Shown: positions 1 to 8,673 of the stretch, one piece after another
Numbering within the stretch: position 1 is the first letter of the stretch
Layout: each line of letters opens with the position of its first letter
The notes under the pieces: generated by a model
Seen by the model: the letters and a program-made list of their open reading frames with translations, nothing else
Told to the model about the DNA's origin: nothing
Databases searched by the model: none
Source of the DNA: Lentzea nigeriaca
GTDB taxonomy: Bacteria > Actinomycetota > Actinomycetes > Mycobacteriales > Pseudonocardiaceae
Length of the DNA: 64,000 bases
Direction: 5' to 3'
Assembly: GCF_016907955.1 (NCBI RefSeq)
Contig: NZ_JAFBCX010000013.1
Location: 62,001-126,000 of the forward strand
Position numbers and translations under genes: made by a program

Positions 1-2440
1 CCGGGTCCGGTGCCGCGTTCACCTCGACGGGTTCGGTGACCTCCACGACCGCCGTGGCGGCGACGGTGCTGCCGTCGACGACCTGGGCGCGTCCGTTCAC
101 CGTCACCGTGCCGACCTTGTCGAACACGGCAGGTTCCCACGTGACGGGCAGTTCGGCTTGCCCGCCTCGCGTGCCGATCCCGGTGACGGTGGCGGGAAGA
201 TCCGGTTGCCCGCCGACGTACGTCTTGGCACGAGCCGGAACCGTGGACGCGATCGTGTCGACGGTGACCACGGCCAGCGCGGACAGCTTGTGCCCCAGCG
301 CATCCGTCGCCGTCCCGCGTACCCGGACGGTGCCGGGCCGGTTCCACCGCGAGTCGGACGGGACTTCCCACACCACGGGCAGAGCGCCCCGTGCGCCGTC
401 GCGATAGACCGGCGTCACGGTGGGCGGCAGTACGGGCCGCAGCTTCGGAACGGTGAACGCGGCGGCGTCCTGGGTCCGCAGCACGGTTTCGTCCGTCACG
501 GTCCACCGCTGGCTCGCGCCCGACGTCGGAGGCTTCGCCGCCACGGTCTCACCGTTCGCGTCGATCAACGCACCGGTGGCGACGTTGACGAACGTCCAGC
601 TGCCGTCACCGGTCGTGGACATGATCCACTGCGCGGCGGTGTCCCCTGCCGACTGCAGCACGACAGCGTCGCCCACGGCCGCGAGCCTGGTGCCGGACAC
701 CGCGTTGACGATCTCGTAGCGCTCGCGGTTCCCGTTGCCGTGCCTGAGCTTGCGCACCGACCACAGCTGCTTCCCGCCGGTGGCATCGGTCGTGCGGGCG
801 ACGGCACGGGTCCAGTCGTCGGACGGCTGCAGCGACTTCCCGCTCAGGGCCAGCCGGTACACGTGGCCGGGCTGCACCAGCGCGGCGTCGCGGGCCACGC
901 CGGACACCCCGTCGACGACGAACGTCGTGACCGACTTCCCGGGCACGGTCAGCGTCGCCGACCCGCCGGAGACCCGCACGGAAGTGCCGCGCACCAGGGC
1001 ACCGTCCACGCTGGTCACGACCGGGGTGACCCGAGCGTTGGCCGACACGGTCCGGAACCGGGAGAGGTCGAGCGTGACCGCGCGGGCGGCCGTGCCGTTG
1101 TTGACGTGCACGACGTTCGCGCCCTGGCCGAAGCGTTTCACCGCGGCGGCGGTCGACGGGTCGTCGGTCTTGACGAACCTGTCGCCCGGCCTGACGAAGT
1201 GGGTGAAGTTGCGGATGGTGTTGAACTTGGAGTTCGTCTTGATGGGGCAGGACTCCAGGGTGTCGGTGGGCCTGCAGTTGAACGGGATGTGGACGCTGCC
1301 CCAGTTCTTGCCGGCCGCCTGCTGCGGGATCGAGTCCTCGACCGGCTGCCAGAACACCCAGGCCGACGGTTCGAGCTCGCGGATGTCGTCGAGCATCCTG
1401 GTCGCGATGCCCAGACCCGGTTCCATGCTCGTGTAGTCCGTGGTGCCGTTGCCCCAGGTGCCCTCGACCTCGCTCATCCAGAGCTTCTCGTTCGCGCCCT
1501 TGGCGATGTCACGCACGCTGGTGCGCTGACCGGTGCCGTACGTGTGCACGTTGAGCTGGTCGATCACCTCACGTGCCGGGCCGTAGCCGTTCCAGTCGCG
1601 CACGAACGTGCCGGGGTTGGTTTCGTCCATTGCGGACACTTTCACCTTCGACCGCAGCCGGTCGAGCGCACGCCGGGTCGCGAGCAGAACCTCCTGCTGC
1701 AGCTCGGGTCCGGCGTGGGCGCCCTCCTGGCGTCCGCCGGTAGGCTGGCCGTCGGGACCGATCTGCGTGCCCCAGTAGTTCGTGTTCGGCTCGTTCAACG
1801 GGGCGAGCGTGTCGAACTTGATGCCGTGCGCGCGTTCCAGCTCCTGCGTCACGCGCGCCAGGTAGGTGGCGAAGTCGTCGACGCGGTCGCGGCGGATCTG
1901 GTCGGTGTTCGCGTCGAACCCGCCCGAGACGTAACCGCTGACGGTCTGGAACCAGGGTGGTGAGTTGCTGAACGCCTCCCACTTCGTGACCCTGCGCTTG
2001 ATCTGGTCGACCCACCAGCGCTGGTTGGCGTCCGCAGCGAAGTCCCAGTGATCGGGGTTGTCCGGCCGCCACCAGTCCACGTCCGCGCGCGTCGTGCCGG
2101 GCGGGGCCTTCCAGAAGCCGTCCATCGTCGCGCCGACCTTCATGTAGTCCTTGCGGACGTCCGGCGCGTTGCCACCGCCGATGTTGTAGCGCGCGATGTT
2201 GAGCCGCAGACCGTCGTCGCCGAACAGCAGGTCCACGAGCTTGCGGCGGATGGGCTCCGGATAACCGCCGGTGATGTTGGCCATCCAGACCAGGCTCGTC
2301 CCCCAGCCCTCGAACTCCGGCTGCTGGTAGGACGGGTCGACGCGGACCACGATCCCGTTCTGGGGCACCGGATCCGCCGCTGCCGCCGGGGTGCCGAGGC
2401 CCGCGGCGACGAGCACGAACGCCAGCAGGAGTCTGGCCAC
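1..2440 (-). CDS. Secreted GH30-type galactanase with ricin-type lectin and Ig-like domains (3' end outside window)
   Basis: Reads from a GTG at 2440 one base after the stop of the upstream gene and is open to the left edge (at least 813 residues). A signal peptide (MARLLLAFVLVAAGLG...AAA) is followed by a GH30 catalytic region: EGWGTSLVW near the N-terminus, the acid/base Glu in APLNEPNTNYW and the nucleophile Glu in LWMSEVEGTW. After the beta-sandwich closing the GH30 fold comes a ricin B-like stretch (GKQLWSV, QSAGDTAAQW, ATGALIDANG, SQRWTV), then at least two Ig-like repeats of the Big_4 kind (VTVDTIAS..., YVGGQPDLPATVTG). Known for the family: GH30 enzymes of this type act on beta-1,6-galactan side chains or related glycans. 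The neighbours (secreted BNR protein, GH2 beta-galactosidase) fit arabinogalactan breakdown. Exact specificity is inference. Confidence 0.88.
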   Translation of the reverse strand, partial: MARLLLAFVLVAAGLGTPAAAADPVPQNGIVVRVDPSYQQPEFEGWGTSLVWMANITGGYPEPIRRKLVDLLFGDDGLRLNIARYNIGGGNAPDVRKDYMKVGATMDGFWKAPPGTTRADVDWWRPDNPDHWDFAADANQRWWVDQIKRRVTKWEAFSNSPPWFQTVSGYVSGGFDANTDQIRRDRVDDFATYLARVTQELERAHGIKFDTLAPLNEPNTNYWGTQIGPDGQPTGGRQEGAHAGPELQQEVLLATRRALDRLRSKVKVSAMDETNPGTFVRDWNGYGPAREVIDQLNVHTYGTGQRTSVRDIAKGANEKLWMSEVEGTWGNGTTDYTSMEPGLGIATRMLDDIRELEPSAWVFWQPVEDSIPQQAAGKNWGSVHIPFNCRPTDTLESCPIKTNSKFNTIRNFTHFVRPGDRFVKTDDPSTAAAVKRFGQGANVVHVNNGTAARAVTLDLSRFRTVSANARVTPVVTSVDGALVRGTSVRVSGGSATLTVPGKSVTTFVVDGVSGVARDAALVQPGHVYRLALSGKSLQPSDDWTRAVARTTDATGGKQLWSVRKLRHGNGNRERYEIVNAVSGTRLAAVGDAVVLQSAGDTAAQWIMSTTGDGSWTFVNVATGALIDANGETVAAKPPTSGASQRWTVTDETVLRTQDAAAFTVPKLRPVLPPTVTPVYRDGARGALPVVWEVPSDSRWNRPGTVRVRGTATDALGHKLSALAVVTVDTIASTVPARAKTYVGGQPDLPATVTGIGTRGGQAELPVTWEPAVFDKVGTVTVNGRAQVVDGSTVAATAVVEVTEPVEVNAAPDP

Positions 2441-2441
2441 G

Positions 2442-3854
2442 TCAGGCCCCCAGCCGGAAGTCGGCGACGCGGATCGGCGACGGCGTCGTGCCGGTGGAGG
2501 CCTGCTGGTACTGCACCGACAGGATCCCCTGCGACGCCACACGGGACGTGTCGACGTTGACCTCGCCGAACGCCTGCAGCGACGGCCGATCGAACACCGT
2601 CGTCCAGTCCGTCCAGCCGCTGGCCTTGCTCGCCGCCACGATCTTGCCGCGCGGCATCACCAGGTAGGCGTTGTCACCGCGGTCGAACACGATCTTCGTG
2701 CGCTGCGTGTGGTTCGGCGCGACCGGTACCTCCATCTTGGTCCACCTGCCGTCCGCGCCGCGGAAGACGTGGAACGTGCGGCCGTACTGGGCGCGCTGCT
2801 GCGCGTAGTTCGACACGCACTGGGTGAACCGCCCGGGCACGTAGCTGATCACCACGTGCGGGCGGCCCTCGGCGTCCACGGCCTGGCTCTCCTGGTTCAT
2901 CAGGCCGTGGTTCGGGTCGAGCGGGTCCACCACGAGGCCGGGCGAGGTGACGCTCACCGGCGTGCCACCCGTCGTGCCGACCACGGTCCCGGCGCCGTTG
3001 CGCCACGTCCGGCCACGGTCGTCGCTGTAGACGTAGCCGGTGTCGTGGTTGGTGAGCCCGCCGGGGTTGCACAGCACCCCGGCATTGCCCTCACGCCAGG
3101 TGAAAGCCGCGTGCAACCGTCCACTTCGGTCATACGTCAGGCCGTGCAGGTACATGTTGCGGGTGGTGGAGACGACGCCGTTCGGGCCGGTGTACGACCC
3201 GGTGGCCGACGACCATCCACCGAGCTTGCGCCACGTACCGCCGGAGTACTCGGCCAGCTCGTTGACACCGTTGCCGGACCCGCCGGTGCGGTAGCTGAAC
3301 TGCAGCCTGCCCTCCGGCGTCACCACGAACTGCGGGTAGGTCATCGACCCGAGCTCGACACCGCCGAGCGTCCGCTGCACCTCGCCGAACGCGGCGGCGT
3401 TCCACTGCCCCGCGCCGATCGCGAGGCCCGGCGTCGACCGCACGTAGAACAGGCGCGTGTTGTGCGTGTCCATCGCGACGTGAATCGTGTTGTCCTGCGG
3501 GGAAATCCCCATCGAGATCACGTTGTGCGAGTCGTCGACGCTCAGCTGGTGCGGCAGCACGACGGACTCCCACCGGGTGCTGCCCACGGTGCGCCGAGCG
3601 ATCACGGCGTTGCGGCTCGCCGTGTACCAGGTGGCGTACTGACGGCCCTGGTAGGTCAGGATCGCGTCCTGCTGGAACGAGTTGTTGTTGACCACCCCGT
3701 CGTAGGAGACGAAGTACAGCGCCGAGGGGTCCAGCAGCGTGTCACCGACGAGGCTCACCGCCGGTGCCGCCGCGGGCGCCGCGGATCCGGGCACCGCCGG
3801 CGTCGCCAGCAGCACCGCGGCCGCCAGCACGACCGGCGCCGTTCTGCGTTTCAT
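2442..3854 (-). CDS. Secreted BNR-repeat protein (BNR_4-like beta-propeller)
   Basis: A 470-residue product. I chose the ATG at 3854 because MKRRTAPVVLAAAVLLATPA is a clean signal peptide and GAGGA sits 8 nt upstream; a longer in-frame start at 3971 would place non-hydrophobic residues before it. After the signal the protein reads as a BNR_4-type propeller: SLVGDTLLDPSALYFVSYDG, repeated SxDxGxTW-like turns (YVYSDDRGRTWRNG) and a conserved GLMNQESQAVDAEGRPHVV block. The family is secreted and often found beside polysaccharide-degrading enzymes; some members are lyases or glycosidases but most are untested. It lies 25 bp behind a small secreted protein and 1 bp before the GH30 gene, so all three are probably one transcript. 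No activity can be assigned from sequence alone. Confidence 0.8.
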   Translation of the reverse strand: MKRRTAPVVLAAAVLLATPAVPGSAAPAAAPAVSLVGDTLLDPSALYFVSYDGVVNNNSFQQDAILTYQGRQYATWYTASRNAVIARRTVGSTRWESVVLPHQLSVDDSHNVISMGISPQDNTIHVAMDTHNTRLFYVRSTPGLAIGAGQWNAAAFGEVQRTLGGVELGSMTYPQFVVTPEGRLQFSYRTGGSGNGVNELAEYSGGTWRKLGGWSSATGSYTGPNGVVSTTRNMYLHGLTYDRSGRLHAAFTWREGNAGVLCNPGGLTNHDTGYVYSDDRGRTWRNGAGTVVGTTGGTPVSVTSPGLVVDPLDPNHGLMNQESQAVDAEGRPHVVISYVPGRFTQCVSNYAQQRAQYGRTFHVFRGADGRWTKMEVPVAPNHTQRTKIVFDRGDNAYLVMPRGKIVAASKASGWTDWTTVFDRPSLQAFGEVNVDTSRVASQGILSVQYQQASTGTTPSPIRVADFRLGA

Positions 3855-3879
3855 CTTCCACGTCCTCTTCGTCGAGGGA

Positions 3880-4218
3880 TCAGCGAACTTCCAGGCGGCC
3901 GTTGAAGGCGACACCCGAGCCGGGCACATAACCGTTGCAGGGCACCGAGGACGTGGCGCTCGTGTCGCCACCGGCCCAGGTCCACGGCCCGTAGCCGACG
4001 CCGATGAAGCGCAGGCCGGACGGGTAGGCGTCGTAGCAGTCCACCGCGACGCGGAACCAGAAGTCGCCGGCGTGCGCGGGACACGTGGCCGTGCCGCCGT
4101 TGGACGCCGAGCCCGGTACCGGCGTCACCGTGCAGCTGCTCGGGTCGGCGTGGCCGGCGGCGGGTGTGAACGTCACGAGCAGAGCGGCGGCGGCCAGACT
4201 CAGAACTGTCTTCTTCAC
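3880..4218 (-). CDS. Small secreted cysteine-containing protein, unknown function
   Basis: A 112-residue product from a GTG at 4218 with a GGGGGA ribosome site close upstream. VKKTVLSLAAAALLVTFTPA followed by AGHADPS is a signal peptide with a likely Ala-x-Ala cleavage site. The mature part is about 85 residues with four Cys (SSCTVTP, GTATCPAH, AVDCYDAYP, SVPCNGYVP), which suggests two disulfides, and is rich in Gly, Trp and Tyr (GVGYGPWTWAGGD). I do not recognise a family. It is the first gene of the operon that continues into the BNR protein and the GH30 enzyme, so a carbohydrate-binding role is possible but unproven. Confidence 0.7.
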   Translation of the reverse strand: MKKTVLSLAAAALLVTFTPAAGHADPSSCTVTPVPGSASNGGTATCPAHAGDFWFRVAVDCYDAYPSGLRFIGVGYGPWTWAGGDTSATSSVPCNGYVPGSGVAFNGRLEVR

Positions 4219-4266
4219 GGATCCCCCAGTTGATCGTGGAACGGGCCTGCTGATCGGCAGCGTGAT

Positions 4267-4367
4267 GTCGAACAAAATCGAACGCAAGAGACTCCTCGTT
4301 CGATAACAGGGCCTGGCTCTGTGAAGGCAGTGGACCTCGCGGCCCCTTGTCGCGTTCGACGTCGAAC
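4267..4367. promoter_or_regulatory. Divergent promoter region with clustered TCGAAC motifs and a 14-bp palindrome
   Basis: Between the divergent starts at 4218 and 4410 there are GTCGAAC at 4267-4273 and TCGAACG at 4278-4284 (10-11 bp apart, same face of the helix), an inverted CGTTCGA at 4298-4304, and the perfect palindrome GTTCGACGTCGAAC at 4354-4367. The palindrome falls inside the 17-bp spacer of a weak -35/-10 pair for the plus-strand gene (TTGTCG at 4347, TTCACT at 4370). The same TCGAAC word is clustered again at 18937-18985. The binding protein is unknown. Confidence 0.55.
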
Positions 4368-4409
4368 TGTTCACTTGTGTTCATTTCTGTCTGAACATGG
4401 AGGTTCAGC

Positions 4410-7400
4410 GTGCGGCGCGCGATTGTTCTTGCGACAGTCATGTTGGTTGCGGCGGGTTCGATGACACCGATCGCCGCCGCCGTCGATCCCCCACCCGACG
4501 TGCACACCTACCTCGAAGATCCGCGAAAGATCGCCGAGGGCCAGGAGCCGCACCACGCGTTGCTGCTCCCGCAGGCCGATGTCGCATCCGCCGTGCGCGG
4601 GGATGAACGCACTCCGTTCACGCAGTCGCTCGACGGCAAGTGGCGCATCGCCATGGCGGACAAGCCCGCCGACGTTCCGGCGCGGTTCTACGCCGACGAC
4701 TACGACACGTCCGGCTGGCGCACCGTGACCGTGCCGCACACCTGGCAGACCGACGGCCTCGACCACCCGATCTTCCGCAACATCGCCACCGAGGTCCAGC
4801 CGGACGACCCGCCCCGCGTTCCCCGTGACATCAACCCGACCGGCGCGTACGTCCGCGAGTTCGACGTGCCCGCGGACTGGACGAAGCGCGAGACGTTCCT
4901 GCGCTTCGAGGGCGTGACGTCGGGCTACTTCGTGTGGGTCAACGGGAAGTACGTCGGCTACGACCAGGGCGGCTACACCCCGGCCGAGTTCGACATCTCC
5001 CCCGCGCTGCGACCGGGCCGCAACAAGATCGCCGTCCAGGTGCACCGCTGGAGCGCCGGTTCCTACCTCGAGGACTACGACCAGTGGCGGTACTCGGGCA
5101 TCTTCCGCTCGGTGTCGCTGTACTCGACGCCCGCGACGTTCATCCAGGACGTCACGCTCAGGACCGACCTCGACGCCACCTACACCGACGCGACACTCAC
5201 CGCGGACGTGGAGCTGGGCCACAAGCCAGGTGGCACCACCGGAAAACACCGCGTCACGGCCAGCCTGCGCGACTCGAAGGGCGCGGAGGTCGCTTCGGCG
5301 AGCCAGGAAACCGAGAGCAGTACGGCAAGTCTGACGATGCCCGTGCGCAACCCCGCGAAGTGGACCGACGAGACGCCGAACGTCTACACCGTCGTGCTCA
5401 CGCTGACCGCGCCGGATGGCAAGGTCACCCACATCACCAGTGACACCACCGGTTTCCGCAAGATCGAGATCCGCGACCGCACGTTGCTGGTCAACGGCAA
5501 GCGCGTGCTGTTCAAGGGCGTCAACCGCGCCGAGACCGACCCCGACCACGGCCGACACGTGCCCAGGAAGGCACAGGAACGCGACGTCGCGCTGATGGAG
5601 CAGCTCAACGTCAACGCCGTCCGCACCTCGCACTACCCGAGCGACCCGTACCTCTACGACCTGGCCGACGAGCACGGCATCTGGATCGACGACGAGGTCG
5701 ACATCGAGACGCACAACCACGAGAACTGCTCGCGGTGGTGCCAGGCCAACCAGCCGGAGTGGCGCGACGCGTTCATGGACCGCATGATCGCCATGGTCGA
5801 GCGCGACAAGAACCACCCGAGCGTCTTCATGTGGGACACCGGCAACGAGGCAGGGCTCGGCGCGCACCACTACGACATGGCGAAGTGGGTCAAGGCCGCC
5901 GACCCGTCGCGTCCGGTCTACCACCAGTCCAACAACCCCGACGGTGACGCGCCGTTCGCCGACGTGTGGGGCCCGCGCTACCCGTCGCCGGAGCGGTTCG
6001 CGGAGCAGGCGAAGACCACGACCAAGCCGCTGATCTTCGGCGAGTACGCGCACGCGATGGGCAACAGCCTCGGCAACTTCCGCGAGTTCTGGGAGATCAT
6101 CCGCGCCAACCCGCAGACCCAGGGCGGGTTCATCTGGGACTGGGCCGAGCAGAACATCAGGCAGAAGACCCTGATCACGCCGGACACGTCCGGCAACAAC
6201 ATCACCGCGCTGCTGTCCGGCGCGCCGAAGCTCGTCGACGGCCACCGCGGCAAGGCGTTGTCGTTGTCCGGGCTCGACGACTTCGTCGAGGTCTACCGCG
6301 ACCGCAAGCTCGACATCACCGGTACCGCGCTGACGCTCGACGCGTGGGTCAGGCCGGGCAGGTGGACCGGGCAGTTCCCGATCATCGCGAAGGGCGACCA
6401 CCAGTGGACGCTCAAGATGAAGAACGAGACCACGCTCGAGTTCTTCATCCACAGCGGCACGTGGCGCGCGGTGCAGGCGAAGGTGCCGGCCGACTTCTAC
6501 GGCAAGTGGCACCGGGTCAGCGGCACCTACGACGGGTCCGCGCTGCGGTTGTACATCGACGGTGCCGAGGTCGGGAACCTGCCGTTCACGGGCACGATCG
6601 ACTACTCGGCGGCGGACGTGAACATCGGCCGCGACTTCGAGATGTCGTGGAACGACCCCTCGACGGTCGCCCGGCTCTCCGCCGGTGACGTCGACGACGT
6701 ACGGATCTACGACCGTGCCCTGTCCGCGGCCGAGCTGAACGCTGCGACGCCGGTCGGCGGAGCCGTGCTCGCGCTCGACTTCGACCGCGTCCAGGAGAAG
6801 GGCACGCACTTCGCGTACGGGTCGACGCTGTCCGGTGTGGACGGTCTGATCAACACCGATCGCACACCGCAGCCCGAGACCCTGCAGATGGCCTGGGCGC
6901 ACCAGCCGATCCGGTACGCCTACTCCGGCGGCGTGCTGTCGGTGACCAACGAACGCCAGTTCACCGGCACCGACGACCTCACCCTGCGCTGGCGGGTCAC
7001 CGAGGGCTCGCGGACCGTCAAGAGCGGCCAACAGCCGTTGCGGGTGGCGGCCGCGTCGACCGCGCAGATCACCCTGCCGGTACCGGTCGACGACGCCGAC
7101 CGCGAGCGGTTCCTCACCGTCGAGGCGGTGACGTCCGGACACGTTCTGGCGCACGACCAGTTCTCGCTGGGCGGCAGCAGGATTCCCGGCCTGGACAAGG
7201 CGCCGCTCGACTGGGGCCTCGTGTTCACCCAGGAGGACGCGAACAAGGTCACGGCGACCGCGGCCGGTGCGGCGTACACGGTCGACAAGAAGACCGGTGC
7301 GCTGACGTCGATCAAGTCGTGGGGCCGGGAGCTGCTCACGAGCGGGCCGAAGCTCGACGCGTGGCGGGCGCCGATCAGCAACGAGACCTACACCTGGGGC

Positions 7401-8123
7401 CGTGCCGAGGGCGAGGACTGGCGCAAGGCGGGCCTCGACAGGATGGAGACCGCGGTCACCGGTGTCCGGGTGGAGAAGGACGGCGTCAAGGCCACGCGGA
7501 TCGTCGTGGACAGCAAGGTCGCCGCTCCCGGTGTGAGCGGGGCGTGGTTCGACCAGACGATGGTCTACACGGTCGACTCGTCCGGTGTGCTGCGGCTCGG
7601 GCACCGCGTGACTCCGCAGGGCGGCATGCGCACGTTGCCGTACCTGCCGCGGATCGGCGTCCAGCTGTCCGTGCCGGACCGCTACTCGACGTTCTCCTGG
7701 TACGGCCGGAAGGCGGAGAGCTACGTCGACCGCAAGGACGGCACGCCCATCGGGGTGCACACCAGCTCGGTGGCCGACCAGTACGTCGAGTACCACCGCC
7801 CGCAGGACCACGGCAACCACACCGACACCAGGTGGGCACTGCTCACCGACGGCCGCACGTCCGGCCTGCTGGTGTCGGGTGCGCGGGAGGTCAGCGTGAC
7901 GCAGTACGACGACATCGAGCGAGCCGCGTACCCGTTCATGTTGCAGCGCAACAAGGGCTACGTCACGCTGCACGCCGACCACGCCGTGACCGGTGTCGGC
8001 GACACCCCGAACCCGGTGCGGCAGCGCAGCCAGGTACGGCCTGACAGCACCTACGAGTACACGATCACCCTGCGGCCGCTGACCTCGCAGGAGGCCTGGT
8101 CGGGCCGACCGGCGGGAGCCTGA
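4410..8123 (+). CDS. Secreted GH2 beta-galactosidase (LacZ type) with inserted LamG domain
   Basis: A 1237-residue product from a GTG at 4410 with GGAGG 6 nt upstream and a signal peptide (MRRAIVLATVMLVAAGSMTP). Order: GH2 sugar-binding domain (about 60-260), Ig-like domain, TIM barrel with acid/base Glu480 (DTGNEAGLG) and nucleophile Glu545 (IFGEYAHAMGNS), a LamG/concanavalin-like domain inserted at about 605-780 (FVEVYRD, TLDAWVRPGRW, WHRVSGTYDGSALRLYIDG), then the LacZ domain 4 and beta-galactosidase small-chain region to the end. Both catalytic acids are present. Expected to remove terminal beta-galactose from extracellular glycans, here probably arabinogalactan given the GH30 and BNR genes transcribed away from the same intergenic region. 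The insertion after the catalytic barrel is the unusual part of the architecture. Confidence 0.93.
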   Translation: MRRAIVLATVMLVAAGSMTPIAAAVDPPPDVHTYLEDPRKIAEGQEPHHALLLPQADVASAVRGDERTPFTQSLDGKWRIAMADKPADVPARFYADDYDTSGWRTVTVPHTWQTDGLDHPIFRNIATEVQPDDPPRVPRDINPTGAYVREFDVPADWTKRETFLRFEGVTSGYFVWVNGKYVGYDQGGYTPAEFDISPALRPGRNKIAVQVHRWSAGSYLEDYDQWRYSGIFRSVSLYSTPATFIQDVTLRTDLDATYTDATLTADVELGHKPGGTTGKHRVTASLRDSKGAEVASASQETESSTASLTMPVRNPAKWTDETPNVYTVVLTLTAPDGKVTHITSDTTGFRKIEIRDRTLLVNGKRVLFKGVNRAETDPDHGRHVPRKAQERDVALMEQLNVNAVRTSHYPSDPYLYDLADEHGIWIDDEVDIETHNHENCSRWCQANQPEWRDAFMDRMIAMVERDKNHPSVFMWDTGNEAGLGAHHYDMAKWVKAADPSRPVYHQSNNPDGDAPFADVWGPRYPSPERFAEQAKTTTKPLIFGEYAHAMGNSLGNFREFWEIIRANPQTQGGFIWDWAEQNIRQKTLITPDTSGNNITALLSGAPKLVDGHRGKALSLSGLDDFVEVYRDRKLDITGTALTLDAWVRPGRWTGQFPIIAKGDHQWTLKMKNETTLEFFIHSGTWRAVQAKVPADFYGKWHRVSGTYDGSALRLYIDGAEVGNLPFTGTIDYSAADVNIGRDFEMSWNDPSTVARLSAGDVDDVRIYDRALSAAELNAATPVGGAVLALDFDRVQEKGTHFAYGSTLSGVDGLINTDRTPQPETLQMAWAHQPIRYAYSGGVLSVTNERQFTGTDDLTLRWRVTEGSRTVKSGQQPLRVAAASTAQITLPVPVDDADRERFLTVEAVTSGHVLAHDQFSLGGSRIPGLDKAPLDWGLVFTQEDANKVTATAAGAAYTVDKKTGALTSIKSWGRELLTSGPKLDAWRAPISNETYTWGRAEGEDWRKAGLDRMETAVTGVRVEKDGVKATRIVVDSKVAAPGVSGAWFDQTMVYTVDSSGVLRLGHRVTPQGGMRTLPYLPRIGVQLSVPDRYSTFSWYGRKAESYVDRKDGTPIGVHTSSVADQYVEYHRPQDHGNHTDTRWALLTDGRTSGLLVSGAREVSVTQYDDIERAAYPFMLQRNKGYVTLHADHAVTGVGDTPNPVRQRSQVRPDSTYEYTITLRPLTSQEAWSGRPAGA

Positions 8124-8130
8124 CCGGACG

Positions 8131-8160
8131 AGGTGGCCCCGGTCCCGGCCGGGGCCACCT
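8131..8160 (+). terminator. Hairpin terminator after the GH2 gene
   Basis: AGGTGGCCCCGG (8131-8142) pairs with CCGGGGCCACCT (8149-8160) around a 6-nt loop, followed by CTCTTTC. It starts 8 bp after the GH2 stop codon. Confidence 0.8.
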
Positions 8161-8165
8161 CTCTT

Positions 8166-8532
8166 TCACACCGCGTCCGTCCGATGTAGACGTTGCGGGC
8201 GCGGTAGACCGTCTCCGCCGTCGGCTCCGGACTGCCCGACGAGCGGCTTGAACCAGTTCCTGTTGTCCCCCTTGAACTCCAGGATGTCGCTTTCGGGCGG
8301 CCAGCCAGAACGCAGGCCGCGTCCCGCGGGCGGACGGCGCTGGAGCTCACGTACATCCTCGCCGTGCCGTTGTGATCGGATCCCCAGGGACAGCGGCAGT
8401 TCCACGCCGACTCCGACGCGCCGCAGCTGCCGAAGGAACCCGTTCCGATCACGTCCTCCCACGCCGCGCGTGGGCAGGGGTCGTGACGCTCGCCAGGAGA
8501 ACGAACGCGAAAGTGCTTGCTGCGATTCTCAT
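8166..8532 (-). pseudogene. Broken gene for a small secreted Cys-rich protein
   Basis: From an ATG at 8532 the reading frame gives a textbook signal peptide (MRIAASTFAFVLLASVTTPA, then HA) but stops a few codons later. A second frame picks up at once with protein-like sequence (AWEDVIGTGSFGSCGASESA, WNCRCPWGSDHNG, RPRDAAC), and a third frame then carries PESDILEFKGDNRNWF and KPLVGQSGADGG up to the stop at 8166. No single frame covers all three pieces, so at least two frameshifts separate them. Either this is a decayed gene or the assembly has indels here. No clear ribosome site precedes the ATG. The intact form would be a secreted protein of roughly 110-120 residues with several Cys, family not recognised. 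Confidence 0.55.
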
Positions 8533-8554
8533 CTTTTAACTGTGCAGTAAAAAG
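8533..8554. promoter_or_regulatory. 22-bp AT-rich imperfect palindrome (operator candidate)
   Basis: CTTTTAACTG (8533-8542) and CAGTAAAAAG (8545-8554) are inverted copies with one mismatch around a 2-bp centre. The site abuts the start of the broken secreted gene and lies about 120 bp upstream of the adenylation gene, in the only AT-rich patch of this divergent region. Two direct copies of TCGATTCGACG follow at 8577-8587 and 8594-8604. The rest of 8533-8673 shows no other gene. Confidence 0.5.
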
Positions 8555-8673
8555 TTGCTGCGACGTGACAACATCGTCGATTCGACGGCCGGTTCGATTC
8601 GACGTGAACGATGTGAGGGTGTGTCTCGTTCAGAACGGGTGACCGCGCAACGCTGTAGAAAGGGCCTCCTGCA

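Noticed and set aside
158..2560. Long plus-strand open frames opposite the left-end GH30 gene
   Set aside because: Low-complexity shadow translations; the minus strand encodes signal peptide, GH30 catalytic residues, ricin-type and Ig-like repeats.
4371..7982. A 1203-codon open frame on the minus strand across the GH2 gene
   Set aside because: It is a by-product of high GC: composition is Arg/Val/Leu/Gly-rich without domains, and the plus strand carries all catalytic motifs of GH2.
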